NCBI GenBank assembly: GCA_039621445.1
Contig: CP154954.1
Span: 31,644,012-31,708,011, forward strand
Reading direction: 5' to 3'
DNA: 64,000 nt
Source of the DNA: Euglena gracilis
Lineage: Eukaryota > Euglenida > Euglenophyceae > Euglenales
Both the position numbers and the translations under genes were made by a program. The notes beneath the pieces were generated by a model. The model saw only the letters and a program-made list of their open reading frames with translations, searched no databases and was not told the origin of the DNA. How positions within the stretch are numbered: the stretch's first letter is position 1; the number at the start of each line of letters is the position of its first letter. This document shows, one piece after another, positions 9,711 through 20,381 of the stretch.

Positions 9711-12231
9711 CGAGATGTCAAAAAAATCTGATTTGAAAATGGGAAAGGTGATGTCCAGAAACATCCAATGTTCCTTGGCATTTTGGGCAGAGTGTCTTGC
9801 CTGAAGAAGCACCCTCTGTGAGTGGCATCCCAATGTTCCAACGCAAAAGGCAGCGAAATTCAGCAGAAGGCAACAAAGTGCGGGTGCCCGTGCTTGGGGT
9901 GGCAGCCGCCCAGGCCATGGCATGTGGCTGACATTGGTTGGTAAATCGGACTTGGTTAGTGGGGGGCAGGGTCCTTGCAAGAACTGTTTGCCGTGCCGTG
10001 GAAAACTGTCCATTCCACCACTTTTGGGAGGTGTGAGGACTTTGCGCGTCTTTCAACAGTGACAGGTCGTCAACCCATTGCACCAGTGGGGCAACGTTGC
10101 CGAGGATGGCTGATGCTTCTTGGAGGCACACCAGAGTGTCTGAGGGGGCCCTGGGGAACGCCGAAGGAATACCAAGTGTTTCGGGGCCACGACGGATGTA
10201 TTCCACAATGCCAGCAATCCGAGCTGGTAGACGAATGTGTCCCGGATCAGAGATGCCGAGTCCACCCAGCCGGATGGGGAGACAAATTTGTTCCCATTGT
10301 TCAGGGGTTCCTTCAAAGCAACGTCGGAGGGTCGTACGGAAAGCTGCACATTCTGGGCGGCCCGTGCCGATTGTCCCATTTGTGAAGGACTCCGGCGTCA
10401 AGGTCCTTGGTGTGCCACTCTGCCATCCTGAAGGTGACGCTTTTGCCCGACAAATCCGGTGCAAACGTGTGGATGGTGTTGTGAAGGCGTGTGACTCCCA
10501 CTCAAGACTCCCCCAGGCACACCTCCAGTTCACCATTTTGCGATATTGCCTGACATCATGCAAAGTCAACGACCTCCTTCGCGCTACGCCTCTTTCCACT
10601 TGGCGCAGGGGGCTGTCTGGTGGAATAGCGTCCGGAAAACACCCATGGTTGCTAGCAGAGGTGAAAGAGGGGCCCCACAGGTTGCACTTTGCAAGATTGA
10701 CAACAAGGCCCCTTTTTCCTGCCTCCCTGGTGAGAGTGGACAGTGCTGAGTGGAGTTGCATGGAGAACCCAACAGATGTCCGTCGTCGAGGTACCCTTGC
10801 CATTCCACAGAAGCGGACAAATCTTCAAGCATGTCTTGTAGACCCCATGCAAAGAGAGCAGGACCACACGGATCCCCTTGTTGTGCCCCTCGGGCGGAAA
10901 GCAGCATCAATTTCCCACAAAATAGGCGAGAATGTTGGCTATAGCAGCTCTCCAACCATGGCAGGGCGGATGGGCATCTGCGGCGGACACTGTCGAGAGC
11001 GGAGGCACGAAACATGCTGTTGAAGGCGTTTGTGAGGTCAATTTTAAGCAAGCCCCACCGTTCTTCCTTCTTATTGTGAAGATCAGAAACCATCTGTTGC
11101 AAACCCATGGCTGTCAGGCTGCAAGCATTTCTGACTCCGACACCCGTTTGCAGGGGGCACAGGTCCTTAAGTGTTGGGTCACTGAAGGGTGATGCATCAG
11201 CACTTTGGCCACCAACCGCCGAATTCACTCACCAGCAGCGATTGGGCGGGTGCCATCAGTTGCCGTTTCACCACCATTCTGTGGGATGGCGGCTGCCTTA
11301 CGCAAGGGTGTGAGAGTTGCCGATGATAGAATCGGAGCCATGAGGGGGTGGACTCCTTTGGAGATGCAATCTGTGACAAATTTGTCCAAGCATTCAAGGA
11401 GATCCTCAGCTCGCGATCCTGGCAAGTCTGCTAGCATGCTCTGAAGGTGATCTGGCCAGAGCCCAGACGGCCCCGGAGCGGAGTCTTTTGGGAAGGTGCA
11501 GATGAGTTTCCGCAGAGCAAACGTTCGGTCCCGCAAGGTTTCCAGATCTCTCGCAAATTGCAATTGATGAGACGGGTCCCACGTTCCAAAACCAGGGGGC
11601 TCTTCAAATGGGTGGAGAGCATGCAACCGAGCCATGACAGTAGGATCTGATGAGTCCTGTACTCCGTCAGAAGTGAGAACACGACATGCCTTGGAGATGG
11701 CGCCGTGCCCGACAAGAGTTTCGACCCGGTTGAGAAGGCGCTCCATGTGGACACTTTCTTCATACGAGTGCGAGCAGCTGGCGGAGGTAACTCCAGTAGT
11801 GCGGAAGCTTCCCAACTTTCCTTCACGGGACGTTGGAGATACAGACGGGCACGCTCTGCAACCTTCCGACCAACGTGAGCCCAATGGGTCTCTCCCCCTC
11901 TTTTCAAGGGGCAGAGGACAGCCTTCGGGAAGGCCCACAGGGACTGTAAGGTCAACCAACTTGGATTTGCATTGAAGTTCCGTAGCAATGTCACAAAAGT
12001 GCAAGTGACTTGGACAACTGCTCCGCGAGGAATGTGCACCAAGGTGGGCCGTGAGTCCAAACCGATTTCTGCAAAAGAAGGCGACAAGGTTGCCCCGTCA
12101 TCTGGGAACGTACCCGGGGGAACAGAGCAAGATACTCGGCGTTGCCTGCTGTCCTGTGAGTTGGGTAACATGGCCACGTCCCCTTGGGAGTGTGAAGCGG
12201 GCTGACCAGCAGGGAGGTGGAGAAACTGCAC
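9711..12231 (-). pseudogene. Non-LTR (LINE-type) reverse transcriptase, decayed but co-linear (copy 2)
   Basis: Minus strand, 12231 to 9718. Motif order is intact here: N-terminal region, fingers (APGPSGLW), RPIAAGE, motif A (LTNAFNSMF), motif B (GAQQGDPCGPALFAWGLQ), motif C (YLDDG, where copy 1 has WYLDDG), motif D (GLVVNLAKCNLWGP), thumb (LPIRLGGLGI) and C-terminal CPKC...HH..H cluster. Frameshifts occur near 11800, 11225 and just after YLDDG (about 10770-10800), giving ORFs 12231-11431, 12004-11225, 11228-10584 and 10803-9718. It is non-functional as read, but it preserves the ancestral arrangement that copy 1 has lost. Confidence 0.85.
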
Positions 12232-12252
12232 ACGGGCCGGTCAAAAACTGCA

Positions 12253-12309
12253 CTGCAAAAAACTGCAAAAAACTGCAAAAAACTGCAAAAAACTGCAAAA
12301 AACTGCACT
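12253..12309. repeat. (CTGCAAAAAA)n tandem repeat, copy 2
   Basis: Same 10-mer array as at 4531-4587. Confidence 0.95.
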
Positions 12310-12339
12310 TCAACAAAAAATGACGTAAACAAGCTGAAA

Positions 12340-12772
12340 TGGTGTGCACATGCAAAATAACGTAAATTGCGACCAGATGAGCAGGCCCCAATTCACCAAA
12401 ATTTTCTTGCATATTTTCCACCCACCTGCTGACCAGGTTACTAACTCCGGCAACGACAGGAGATATGGCACAGGATCGTTGGAGTGGTTGAGCGGTCGTC
12501 GTCGAGGAAGAAGCAGTAGTTGACTGAATGGGCAGGTGTGCTGGCGTTGGTGGTTGTGGTGAGGGTAAAGTCACAGGGTGGATGTTGTCCATCAAGGGGA
12601 GGAATGAAGCATTTTGGTGGTCCTGTAGCCATTGGCCACCAGCATCAAGGCCGGACACTCCGGAAGCAGTCGGCAGGGCGAGAGGGAGTTGGGGGAAAAC
12701 CGGCAGCGCATTCATCGGAAACCAGGAGCCATGGGCTGGGCCAAGCTGAGAACATTGAGAGGCTGTTGACAT
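12340..12772 (-). CDS. Possible ORF1-like protein upstream of the RT (copy 2)
   Basis: Duplicate of the frame at 4593-5050, with the same start (MSTASQCSQLG) and Pro/Ser/Thr-rich composition. No domain is recognised; the role is inferred from its place 5' of the RT. Confidence 0.3.
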
Positions 12773-13239
12773 TTCAACGTCGTCTTCAGGGCCTGGATTG
12801 GCTTACATCACCACAGGTCAGGGCTTCTTCTCCCCTCCCAGAAGAGGCGTGTTGCTTGATTTTTGCAGGCCCCTGTGTCATTGCAAATCGCTGGTGCAGA
12901 CTGGTGTCAGTGGGTTTTCCAAAAAAGGAGGCAAGCATATTTTTTGGAGTGTTTGGCTGGTGGGTGGGTGGGTAGGTGGGTGCTGCAGTGCTCGGCTTGA
13001 TAGGCGGCATCAGAAAGTCTTGCAGGTGAGACGGGTGTGTGATGGGCCCTGAAGTTTGGAACATGAAAAATTTTCCCGCATTTTTTTTGGCAAACTGTTG
13101 TCAACAGATGAACGGAGTTTCCCTTCAGGACACAGGTTTTCAATGGCACTTTCAAACAAAGCAAAAGAGAGTGCACAGAGAAGGAATGCAAACAGGTTCC
13201 AGTTGTCAGTGGGGGGCTTACAACAGATGTTGGTGCAGC

Positions 13240-14222
13240 CACTGGCCCCGAGTCTGGCAATGAAAACCAAAACTGTGAAAAGATGTCTGATGCCTGGTGT
13301 GAGATGACCGAGGTAAGGATGGAGGACAATGTTTGAAAGCAATCTGGTGGGGAAGATGTCAGCACCAGAAGGTTTCCCTGCATGCAAATGGAAAGGTTGA
13401 TGATGGGTGACCTTTGGAGACCCAAAGAATGGTTGTATGCATGGTGGGTTTGCAGTGGTTGGGCATGATAGAAGGGGTGGGTATGCAGTGATTGGGGGGC
13501 TGACCATTGGGGGGGGCCTTTGCAGGCCCAGTGGCTGGGGGGAGCCTTTTCAGGCCCAGTGGCTGGGGGGGCCTTTTGCACCCCCAGTGGCTGGGGGGGC
13601 CTTTTCAGGCCCAGTGGCTGGGGGGGGGGGCTTTTCAGGCCCAGAAAGGTTGGTGGGGGCCTTTTCAGGCCAAAAGAAACCAGATAAGCCAGGCCACACC
13701 GGCCAGAGACAAGCATGTGAGCTCCTGCGGTAACACCAAAGGGCTGAAGCCCAAAAATTGTAACTTGAATACCGCTGCCAGTCAATCAAGGTGCATTTTA
13801 CATGATTTTTCATGCACTGGAATGCAAATCATTTGTTTGGATGCCGGTTCACACCGGTTTCCTGCATAAATTGAGTGTCACGATGTGAGTGGGAGAAGCG
13901 CAACCCAATCCATTATCGTCTCCATGGGAAGGTGGAGATCCTTCAGCAGCTGCATAAGGACTTCTGCCTTCTTCCGCCTGCACCAGCAGGACTTCTGCCT
14001 TCTTCCGCCTGCACCATCAGGACTTGGACTTGTAAGTGACTTTCAATGATAGTTGAATCATTGAGTTGGATACTTGACCCCACCAGGGGCTTTCAAATTG
14101 TCCTCCATGTATTATGCGAAAAAAAATTGACGCTCAGAAAGGCCGTGGGAGTGTCCCGGCGACGCCGAAATTGGTGAAGTGTACAGATTCCGAATTTAAC
14201 TCTGGCGAAGCTTTGAGGAAGG
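13240..14222. other. Spacer with GGCCCAGTGGCTGGGG minisatellite
   Basis: Unique DNA beyond the duplication. At 13505-13675 there are about six imperfect copies of CCTTTTCAGGCCCAGTGGCTGGGGGG. Open frames crossing it are repeat-driven (Pro-Pro-rich) and not called. From 13920 to 14030 a short direct repeat (GGACTTCTGCCTTCTTCCGC) occurs twice upstream of the SERBP1-like gene. Confidence 0.6.
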
Positions 14223-15342
14223 ATGCAGATTGCAACTGCGAATCCCTTTTCGATCCTTTCGAGTAAGAAAGTCAGGCACGAACCACCAAAGGAAAAATCG
14301 AAGGATACGAAGCCAAATCAGCGGAAGGGTGCGTGAATATTTTCTCGTTTTCATCTCAAAGAATCAACTTTTTCCAGAACCCGCCAAGAAAAATGAAAGC
14401 AAGAAAGCAGAGGTAAAGAAAGAAGAACCTCCGAAGAACGCAAAGGTCGTGTCTTTGGCTGATGCCGTTCCTTCGGAGGAAGCCCAGAAGGCACTCGTCA
14501 AGGAGCAGGAAAAACTTGACAAAGAGGCAAAGCGCGAGAGGGATAGGACAGACAAGCACGACCGAAGTGGAAAAGCGTATGCGCTGTAAAAAGAATTTTT
14601 CTAAGTTCTCGTTGTCTGTTCTCAGACACCAGGTCCGAAAGGAAGGAAAGGGAGTTGGCGGTTGGGACGACAACAAGGTGGAGACGGAAGTTGCCCAGGA
14701 AGTCGTTGCTGAGGAAGTTGAAGATGGCAAGGACGAGGCCAAGAAAGATAAGGAGGATAAGAAGGAGAAGTATTTATTTTTGTCCTTTTCTTCATGGTCA
14801 TCATTTAATTTTTAAAAGGTCCCCAGAAGAGCTTGCAGCTGAGGCCAAGGCAAAGGAGGAAGAAGCCAAGCAAAGAGAATTGGAGGAAAAACAAATGACT
14901 TTGGAGGAATATCAGGAGAAATTGAAGAAAGAAAATGCCCCACCGACGGCAGCATTCAATGTTCGCACAGTTGATGACTCTGGATTCAAGGGCATGGTTG
15001 CCAAGGGTAAGGAAAAGGGAGACAAGAAGTTCACAATTGGCGTGCAGCCCAAGCCGAAGGCTGCCACACCTGCCGCTCCCAAGAAGGAAGAAAAGGAGAA
15101 GAAGGAGGAAAAGAAAGAAAAGGTCCAAGTGGATGTTGGTTTCCGCATGGTATTCAGCTCCTGTGATTCCCCATGCATCCTTTCTTTAATCTCAGGAGAA
15201 CCCAGCACGTCAGCAAGGAAAGGGGAAGGGTGAAGGCAAGGGCAAGGGTGGTGGTCGTGGACGTGGAGGCTACTCGGCACAGCCCAAAGAGGATGTTGCC
15301 CCTCCTGTCGATGACGAGACGGCGTTCCCAGCCCTTGGGTGA
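14223..15342 (+). CDS. SERBP1/HABP4/Stm1-family ribosome/mRNA-binding protein, five exons
   Basis: Exons inferred from splice sites and reading phase are 14223-14328, 14378-14576, 14626-14769, 14819-15149 and 15196-15342. Introns are 49, 49, 49 and 46 nt, all GT...AG, and frame is kept across each junction. The protein starts MQIATANPFSILSSKK (compare the NPFxxL start of yeast Stm1). It has the basic KHDRSGK element followed by GVGGWDDNK, an acidic EVAQEVVAEEVED stretch, the family signature MTLEEYQEKLKK, Lys/Glu-rich runs, an RGG-type tail (GKGKGGGRGRGGY) and a C-terminal ETAFPALG. Family members bind mRNA and lodge in ribosomes, preserving idle 80S particles; that role is inferred by family. 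The last intron's donor is the least certain: upstream GTs at 15123, 15129 and 15135 also keep frame. It appears intact and is the best-supported host gene here. Confidence 0.88.
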
Positions 15343-15902
15343 GCTTCTGCCTGATTTATTACAATGCACCTCGTCTGCGGGCTATTCTTGAATGCACCTG
15401 CCTGGACGTGCTGTACAAAAAACCAGAGTGAGAATTTTGAATCGCCAATTCTGATCCTGCGTTTTGCCCTTTCAGACTGTTTCTGTTGTCCTTCTATCCA
15501 CAATTAATTTAATGATCATCATATTTGGTTGGAGAATTTGTCCAAGGGTTCCAAGAAGACAGTGTTTATACCCCCCGCTCACCCCCCCAGTCAATTGACC
15601 AATTTGCCAAACCCGAAGCCGCAAAAAGGGCTCAGAAAGCCTTCAAAAAACGTTTCTAAACTTTGCGGGGGTGGAATATTGGCCAAGGTTCTCCTGAGGT
15701 TGGGCCGACTCTGGCGCTAGCCAGTACGCTCCAAACCCCCGGACCGCTGTGGACACCAAACCGCACATGCACCACGGGCAAAAATTTCATGTCTTTTTCC
15801 TCCGAGTGTAACAGCTCCCCCCTTGAGCACCTCCAGCCAGGGCGCACGATTTTGCAACATTAGGTAGCACCGGCGGAAGGTCCGCTGCGTTTGCCAGTGC
15901 CG
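15343..15902. other. Spacer between the SERBP1-like gene and the LTR element
   Basis: Contains the presumed 3' flank of the SERBP1-like gene and otherwise unremarkable sequence; I see no supported gene. Confidence 0.4.
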
Positions 15903-15906
15903 CCAC
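15903..15906. other. Target-site duplication CCAC (left)
   Basis: CCAC immediately before the 5' LTR; the same four bases follow the 3' LTR at 24131-24134. Confidence 0.7.
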
Positions 15907-17199
15907 TGTGGGGGGGTCCGGGAAACCTGCGGGAAGAACACCCACTCCGCTGAAGGGGGGGGTGAGGCTTCCCGTGGTGAGTCCGCTCATCCCGCGAACA
16001 ATGTGAAGAGTGAGGAGAATTTGTCCCGCCCCTCCTGAGGTTTGGGGGGGGGGCAGGTCCTTGGGTGCCTCCGGCCAAGGCGGAAGAAATGTGCCTCTTG
16101 GCATCCCCACGGGGGGGGGGGGGATTCAAGGCCTGTTTGAGCGCTAAAAAGGGGGGGGAATGTGTGCGAGGAGTCGCTATGACCGCACATAGCCCCTGCG
16201 CATGCCGAAAGGTGAATGACCGTTTGTTTGCAAGCTTGTGCGAGCCAGTGTGTGACCCTGTGGTTGGTTATACTGGCCTGTGACCTGGAATGATAGGGGA
16301 GAAATATCTTTGCACTTTGGATTTTTCTTCCAGGATGAAAGTTGGGTTCTCACATACGGAATAATGGCCAGAGTCATTTTCCAGAGTGTGGGACCTGGGG
16401 GACAGGGCGCAGGAAGAGAGGAGGGAATGACGCCAAAGGTAGGGAGTGCCTTAGCATAGGCTCCTATCCTAATCTGTGGCCATGCCTAATCAGTAACCTT
16501 CCAATAACCCAGCCAGCACATGTATAAGTGTGAAAAGGGCAGTGGGCAGTATTGGGAGGTGGGGGTTGGTATGGCGCATAGTCTCATTGAGTTGCCCGCG
16601 TTCTGCACATTTGTTTTCGTGTTCCACTTTCCACAGTGGGTTTCCCAGTTTTCCAAGTTTCTCAAACATGCAAGTTGTCAAGATTCTTGGACTATGAAAC
16701 ATCATTGAAAGAAGTCAAGGAATTCAATCAAAGACATTGTCAGAAGTTGAAAGTGCGGTAACATTCGTCGGCTGAACGGTCACTCGTGAACCTTTGTTTT
16801 GTTGGTTGCGAAGTCAGGTTGTTTTGCCTGTTTGTTTGGGTTTTGTTTTCCCAACATAGACCTTGGATTTACCCAGAAACAGTCTTGAAATGTTTCATCC
16901 GGGAGGAATGGTGTGGGGTTGGGAAGGAGTCCAGATGGCGGGGAGTTCTTTCCCCCCCCTGGACCTGACAAGGGGTTTGGGTAGGAATCAGGGACCTGAG
17001 CCCACCCTGGTTTTACCCAGAAGTGACCCAGGTATGTTTGGGGATATGCAAGGGGGGGTATGCATGGAGCCCGAAGGGATTCGAGTCTATGTTGGATCTC
17101 CTGAAACTGAGGTGGGGAATAAAGATCCTACGCCGCCGGAGGCCCATCCCGGGTTCCCCCTCGGGGGGGCGGACACGGGGTGGGCGTCCCGCGTTATCA
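15907..17199 (+). repeat. 5' LTR of the 8.2 kb element
   Basis: Near-identical to 22839-24130. A TATA-like TATAAGT lies at about 16522, a plausible promoter. The sequence otherwise shows no gene. Confidence 0.85.
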
Positions 17200-20100
17200 T
17201 GGTAGCAGAGGTTTGTGATTCGACCATGTTCGTTAACATGGTCGCAGAGGTTTGTGCTGCGGTTGCTGTTTGGTGTTTTTCAGCTGTTTCAAATTCCATG
17301 TTTCCCAGCGTAAACATGGTAATCAGAGGGGCGAAAGCTGCAATCAGTTTTCGGGTTGGATTGTCAGTGAGTGATTTTGTCTGTATTTGTTTTGCCCTGA
17401 GTTTCGCAAAGACAAATTGTCAGACACCAACAATTATGGAACTGGTTGCGGTGATGGGTTGGATTTTTTTGGTGATGATTGTCATCTTTAGTTTGAAGAC
17501 AGCAGCCGGGTGGTGTTGGTTTGTAATGTCGCCGACATTGCAATTCAGGGAGATCCAAGGGGGTTTCTGGACGGAACCCCAGATTTTTTTTGCAGATCAC
17601 AACATTCTGGGTCACCATGAAAGTTTTCTGTTGCCCCCCAACCAATCTGAAAAGAATTCTAGTTTTTTGCAGGCGTCTATACCTCAGGTGCTGCGAGAGG
17701 GCCTCGAGGACCGAAGCCCTGGCCTGGAGGCCACAAGTTCAATTGGCAGCGGACCGAAATATTATCAATTGAACGAGGAAGGCCGACGGGACCAGAAGCC
17801 CAGCAAGCAAGACGACGAAGTGGCAAGGTGTGACGCTGGTGTTCAACAATTTTCAGTCCCAGGGGGTCTGGAAATTAGAAGGGCTGAGGGGCAATTTATG
17901 AGTGGAATTGCACAGCCCAGCCCAACGCCAGCTCAGTGCCAGCCGCAGCCAGCAGAAATGAGTCAGCCAGTTTTTGCCCACGAGAGTTTGGGAGCTGAAG
18001 CCCGTTTGCAATTTCAATTGGGAATTGCATTGGCAAACGCAGGGCCAGCCCAGCCCCAGCCAGCAGTCGGGGGGCCAGCCCAGCACCAGCCAGGCGCAGG
18101 GCCAGCCCAGCCACAGCCAGCAGTCGGGGGGGCAGCCCAGCCCCAGCCAGCAGTCGGGGGGCCAGCCCAGCACCAGCCAAACGCAGGACCGACCCAGTCA
18201 ACCGGCCAGCAGTTTTTGGGTCAGAGGAGCCCAGAAATTGCAGTGCCCCAGCCAATTACGCACGGGCCAGCCCAGCCCATCATGCAGGAGCCGGCCCAGT
18301 CAACCAGCCAGCAGTTTTTGGGTCAGAGGAGCCCAGAAATTGCAGTGTCCCAGCCAATCATGTACGGGCCAGCCCAGCCCATCATGCAGGAGCCGGCCCA
18401 GTCAACCAGCCAGCAGTTTTTGGGTCAGAGGAGCCCAGAAATTGCAGTGCCCCAGCCAATTACGCACGGGCCAGCCCAGCCTACCATGCAAGAGTCAGCC
18501 CAGCCAGCTCAGCCCATCATGGGGCTAACCCAGCCAATGATGCAAGAACCAGCCCAGCCCATCATGCAGGCGACCAGTCAGCAGTTTTTGGGTCAGAGGA
18601 GCCCAGAAATTGCTGTGTGCCAGCCAATTATGCACGGGCCAGCAACGCAGGAGCCGGCCCAGTCAACCAGCCAGCAGTTTTTGGGTCAGAGGAGCCCAGA
18701 AATTGCAGTGTCCCAGCCGATTATGCACGGGCCAGCCCAGCCAATCATGCAATCGGCCCAGTCAATGATGCAAGAGCCAGCCCAGCCCATCATGGAGCCA
18801 GCCCAGCCCATGATGCAAGAGCCAGCCCAGCCCATCATGGGGCCAGCCCAGCCCATGATGCAAAAGCCAGCCCAGCCCATTATGCAATTGACAACCCAGC
18901 CCATCGTGGAATTGCCAACCCGGCACCGGCCAATTGTCGAGGGGCCAGCTCAGCCACAGCCAGCTGTCGACAAGCTAGACCAGCTCCAGTCAGTTACACA
19001 AAAGACAGCTCAGCCGACCAGCCAGCATTGTTTTGGTGAAAGTGGTCTGGGATTGGCAGAGTTGGGGAGGGTCCGTGGGCCAGTTTCAGAGAAGCAATTT
19101 CAACTGGGAAGTGCATGTCCAAATAATCATGGTCCGACTTCTCCCCAATCAGTTGCCCCAGAGTCAGTGCGGTCAGCCGGTGAACAATCTTCAAGTCCAG
19201 TCGTGAAGCCAGAATCAGAGTTGCAATTTCAGGCAGGGTTTGCAATGTCGGCAGGGACGGCAGGCACAGACGTCAGTCCTGCTGGCTGGGCCAACAGAAT
19301 GCGTCTGGCTTCTGAAAGGGTGGAAAGATTTCGTGCGGAGGCTGAAAATTGCAGGAAAAAGAGGTTGGCATGGTCTGAAAAGTTGCGGTCTTGTTCGGAT
19401 CGCATGCATTCTCTGATGGAATTGGGTGAGCAACTTCCGAGTCACAGTCCACCTGGTCTTTTTTCCCCAGCCACCCCTTCTGCGAGTACACAAGGCATAT
19501 GTCACGGGTCGAGTGGGCAGGGGGCAGCCCAGCCCTTGCCAACTCAGCCCCAGCAAGCTGCAGAGGGGCCAGCCCAGCCAGAACCGACGGCTCGGCCAGA
19601 ACCGACAGTTCAAGAGCTAGTCCAGTGGGGCAGCCAGCAGAATTTCAATTTTCCATCCAGGGAATGTCCTGCCGTCAAAGGACGATTTCCTGTGATAGGA
19701 ATCGGGGTGAAGGCAGCAGGGAGGGGGGAGGATTTAGTGGGGGTTGAGGCCGAACCCCAGCCCCCCATTCCATTGGTTTCAGCTTTGCCCAAACCCACCG
19801 CGAGTTTGATAGCCCAGCCCAGCATGCCCACCAGGGGGTCGGGAAACCCACACACTTCCCCTGGGTGGGACAGGTCTTGGGCAGAGTCAGGCATCGAGTG
19901 TGTCATGCATGTAGCAGACGCTCAGACAGCAGTGTTGATTCCCCATTTCCAGATCATGGGGGTTCCGCAAGGGGATTTGCCGACGGCACATCCTCCCCCG
20001 CCACCGTTGGGTGCCCAGGAGTTCCCGTGGGATGGGGGAGGGTTGATTTTTCTGCCATCAGTGACTCTGAGTCCCATGTTTGATGGGGAGGGTGAAGATT

Positions 20101-20372
20101 TTCACACGAGGCTGAAAATCGCTGGTGTGGGAGCCAGAACCCCCCACGCCCAGCCAATTTTGGGCACGTCCCTTGGGACTTTTGCAGAAAGTTCCATGTG
20201 TTTGGGGTCTGCCACGTTTTGGGATCCCTCAACAGCCCAGTTCAGCTGCCAGGGAGATCAGAGTGCATCAAGGAGGGTGATTGTCAAAATGAGAGGGCAG
20301 GATTCTGTACTCGCCCAAAAAGGAAAAGGCCAGCATCGGAGAGGGGGGTCCCCCCTGCAAAGGCCAGAGTAG
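16890..20372 (+). CDS. Gag-like repetitive ORF of the LTR element
   Basis: Open for 1160 codons from ATG 16890, but the first part overlaps the 5' LTR and primer site, so the true start is probably at or after the ATG at 17199. A hydrophobic stretch (NFxxCFALSFA-like, about 17330-17530) is followed by a Gln/Pro-rich central region. That region has five copies of QQFLGQRSPEIAV separated by HGPAQPIMQEPAQS-type linkers (18200-18730), and three LQFQLGIALANAG-like modules at about 18010, 19095 and 19220. A charged helix (RMRLASERVERFRAEAENC...) at 19290-19430 looks like a coiled coil. No zinc knuckle or enzyme domain is seen. A structural Gag-like role is inferred from position between the primer site and 3' LTR. 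The long open frame despite repeats suggests it is under some coding constraint. Confidence 0.55.
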   Translation: MFHPGGMVWGWEGVQMAGSSFPPLDLTRGLGRNQGPEPTLVLPRSDPGMFGDMQGGVCMEPEGIRVYVGSPETEVGNKDPTPPEAHPGFPLGGADTGWASRVIMVAEVCDSTMFVNMVAEVCAAVAVWCFSAVSNSMFPSVNMVIRGAKAAISFRVGLSVSDFVCICFALSFAKTNCQTPTIMELVAVMGWIFLVMIVIFSLKTAAGWCWFVMSPTLQFREIQGGFWTEPQIFFADHNILGHHESFLLPPNQSEKNSSFLQASIPQVLREGLEDRSPGLEATSSIGSGPKYYQLNEEGRRDQKPSKQDDEVARCDAGVQQFSVPGGLEIRRAEGQFMSGIAQPSPTPAQCQPQPAEMSQPVFAHESLGAEARLQFQLGIALANAGPAQPQPAVGGPAQHQPGAGPAQPQPAVGGAAQPQPAVGGPAQHQPNAGPTQSTGQQFLGQRSPEIAVPQPITHGPAQPIMQEPAQSTSQQFLGQRSPEIAVSQPIMYGPAQPIMQEPAQSTSQQFLGQRSPEIAVPQPITHGPAQPTMQESAQPAQPIMGLTQPMMQEPAQPIMQATSQQFLGQRSPEIAVCQPIMHGPATQEPAQSTSQQFLGQRSPEIAVSQPIMHGPAQPIMQSAQSMMQEPAQPIMEPAQPMMQEPAQPIMGPAQPMMQKPAQPIMQLTTQPIVELPTRHRPIVEGPAQPQPAVDKLDQLQSVTQKTAQPTSQHCFGESGLGLAELGRVRGPVSEKQFQLGSACPNNHGPTSPQSVAPESVRSAGEQSSSPVVKPESELQFQAGFAMSAGTAGTDVSPAGWANRMRLASERVERFRAEAENCRKKRLAWSEKLRSCSDRMHSLMELGEQLPSHSPPGLFSPATPSASTQGICHGSSGQGAAQPLPTQPQQAAEGPAQPEPTARPEPTVQELVQWGSQQNFNFPSRECPAVKGRFPVIGIGVKAAGRGEDLVGVEAEPQPPIPLVSALPKPTASLIAQPSMPTRGSGNPHTSPGWDRSWAESGIECVMHVADAQTAVLIPHFQIMGVPQGDLPTAHPPPPPLGAQEFPWDGGGLIFLPSVTLSPMFDGEGEDFHTRLKIAGVGARTPHAQPILGTSLGTFAESSMCLGSATFWDPSTAQFSCQGDQSASRRVIVKMRGQDSVLAQKGKGQHRRGGSPLQRPE
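17200..17211 (+). promoter_or_regulatory. Primer-binding site, initiator tRNA-Met type
   Basis: TGGTAGCAGAGG directly abuts the 5' LTR. It is the exact complement of CCUCUGCUACCA, the 3' end of animal-type initiator tRNA-Met including CCA. A near repeat (TGGTCGCAGAGG) lies at about 17239. Confidence 0.8.
18184..18770 (+). repeat. Coding tandem repeat in the gag-like ORF
   Basis: Five nearly identical blocks containing CAGTTTTTGGGTCAGAGGAG, spaced by variable CCAGCCCAGCCCATCATGCA units of different number. Variable spacing points to slippage or unequal exchange. Confidence 0.9.
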
Positions 20373-20381
20373 GGGGGTCGC

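Larger units (their letters stand above)
6072..13239. repeat. Segmental duplication, copy 2
   Basis: Near-identical to 1-5517 apart from scattered substitutions, the 1.65 kb insertion at 7307-8956, and the orientation of the RT motif B/C segment. It starts at the poly-A/CGTCACTTTTTGACGACC block and ends at ...GTTGGTGCAGC (13239). The RT frameshifts are largely shared by both copies, so the RT had already decayed before duplication, or both derive from the same decayed source. Confidence 0.95.

Noticed and set aside
12907-13785. 292-codon minus-strand ORF
   Set aside because: Most of it is the translation of the GGCCCAGTGGCTGGGG minisatellite and of the duplication edge; composition is repeat-driven.
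17330-17540. Hydrophobic segments suggesting a membrane protein
   Set aside because: They lie just after the primer-binding site where retroelements have leader sequence; the open frame there may be fortuitous.
17853-18255. Minus-strand ORFs rich in WAGLALRLAGAG-type repeats
   Set aside because: Shadow of the Gln/Pro repeat region of the plus-strand gag-like ORF.
18184-18770. CRISPR-like repeats within the LTR element
   Set aside because: Repeats are coding, spacing varies and linkers are themselves repetitive.
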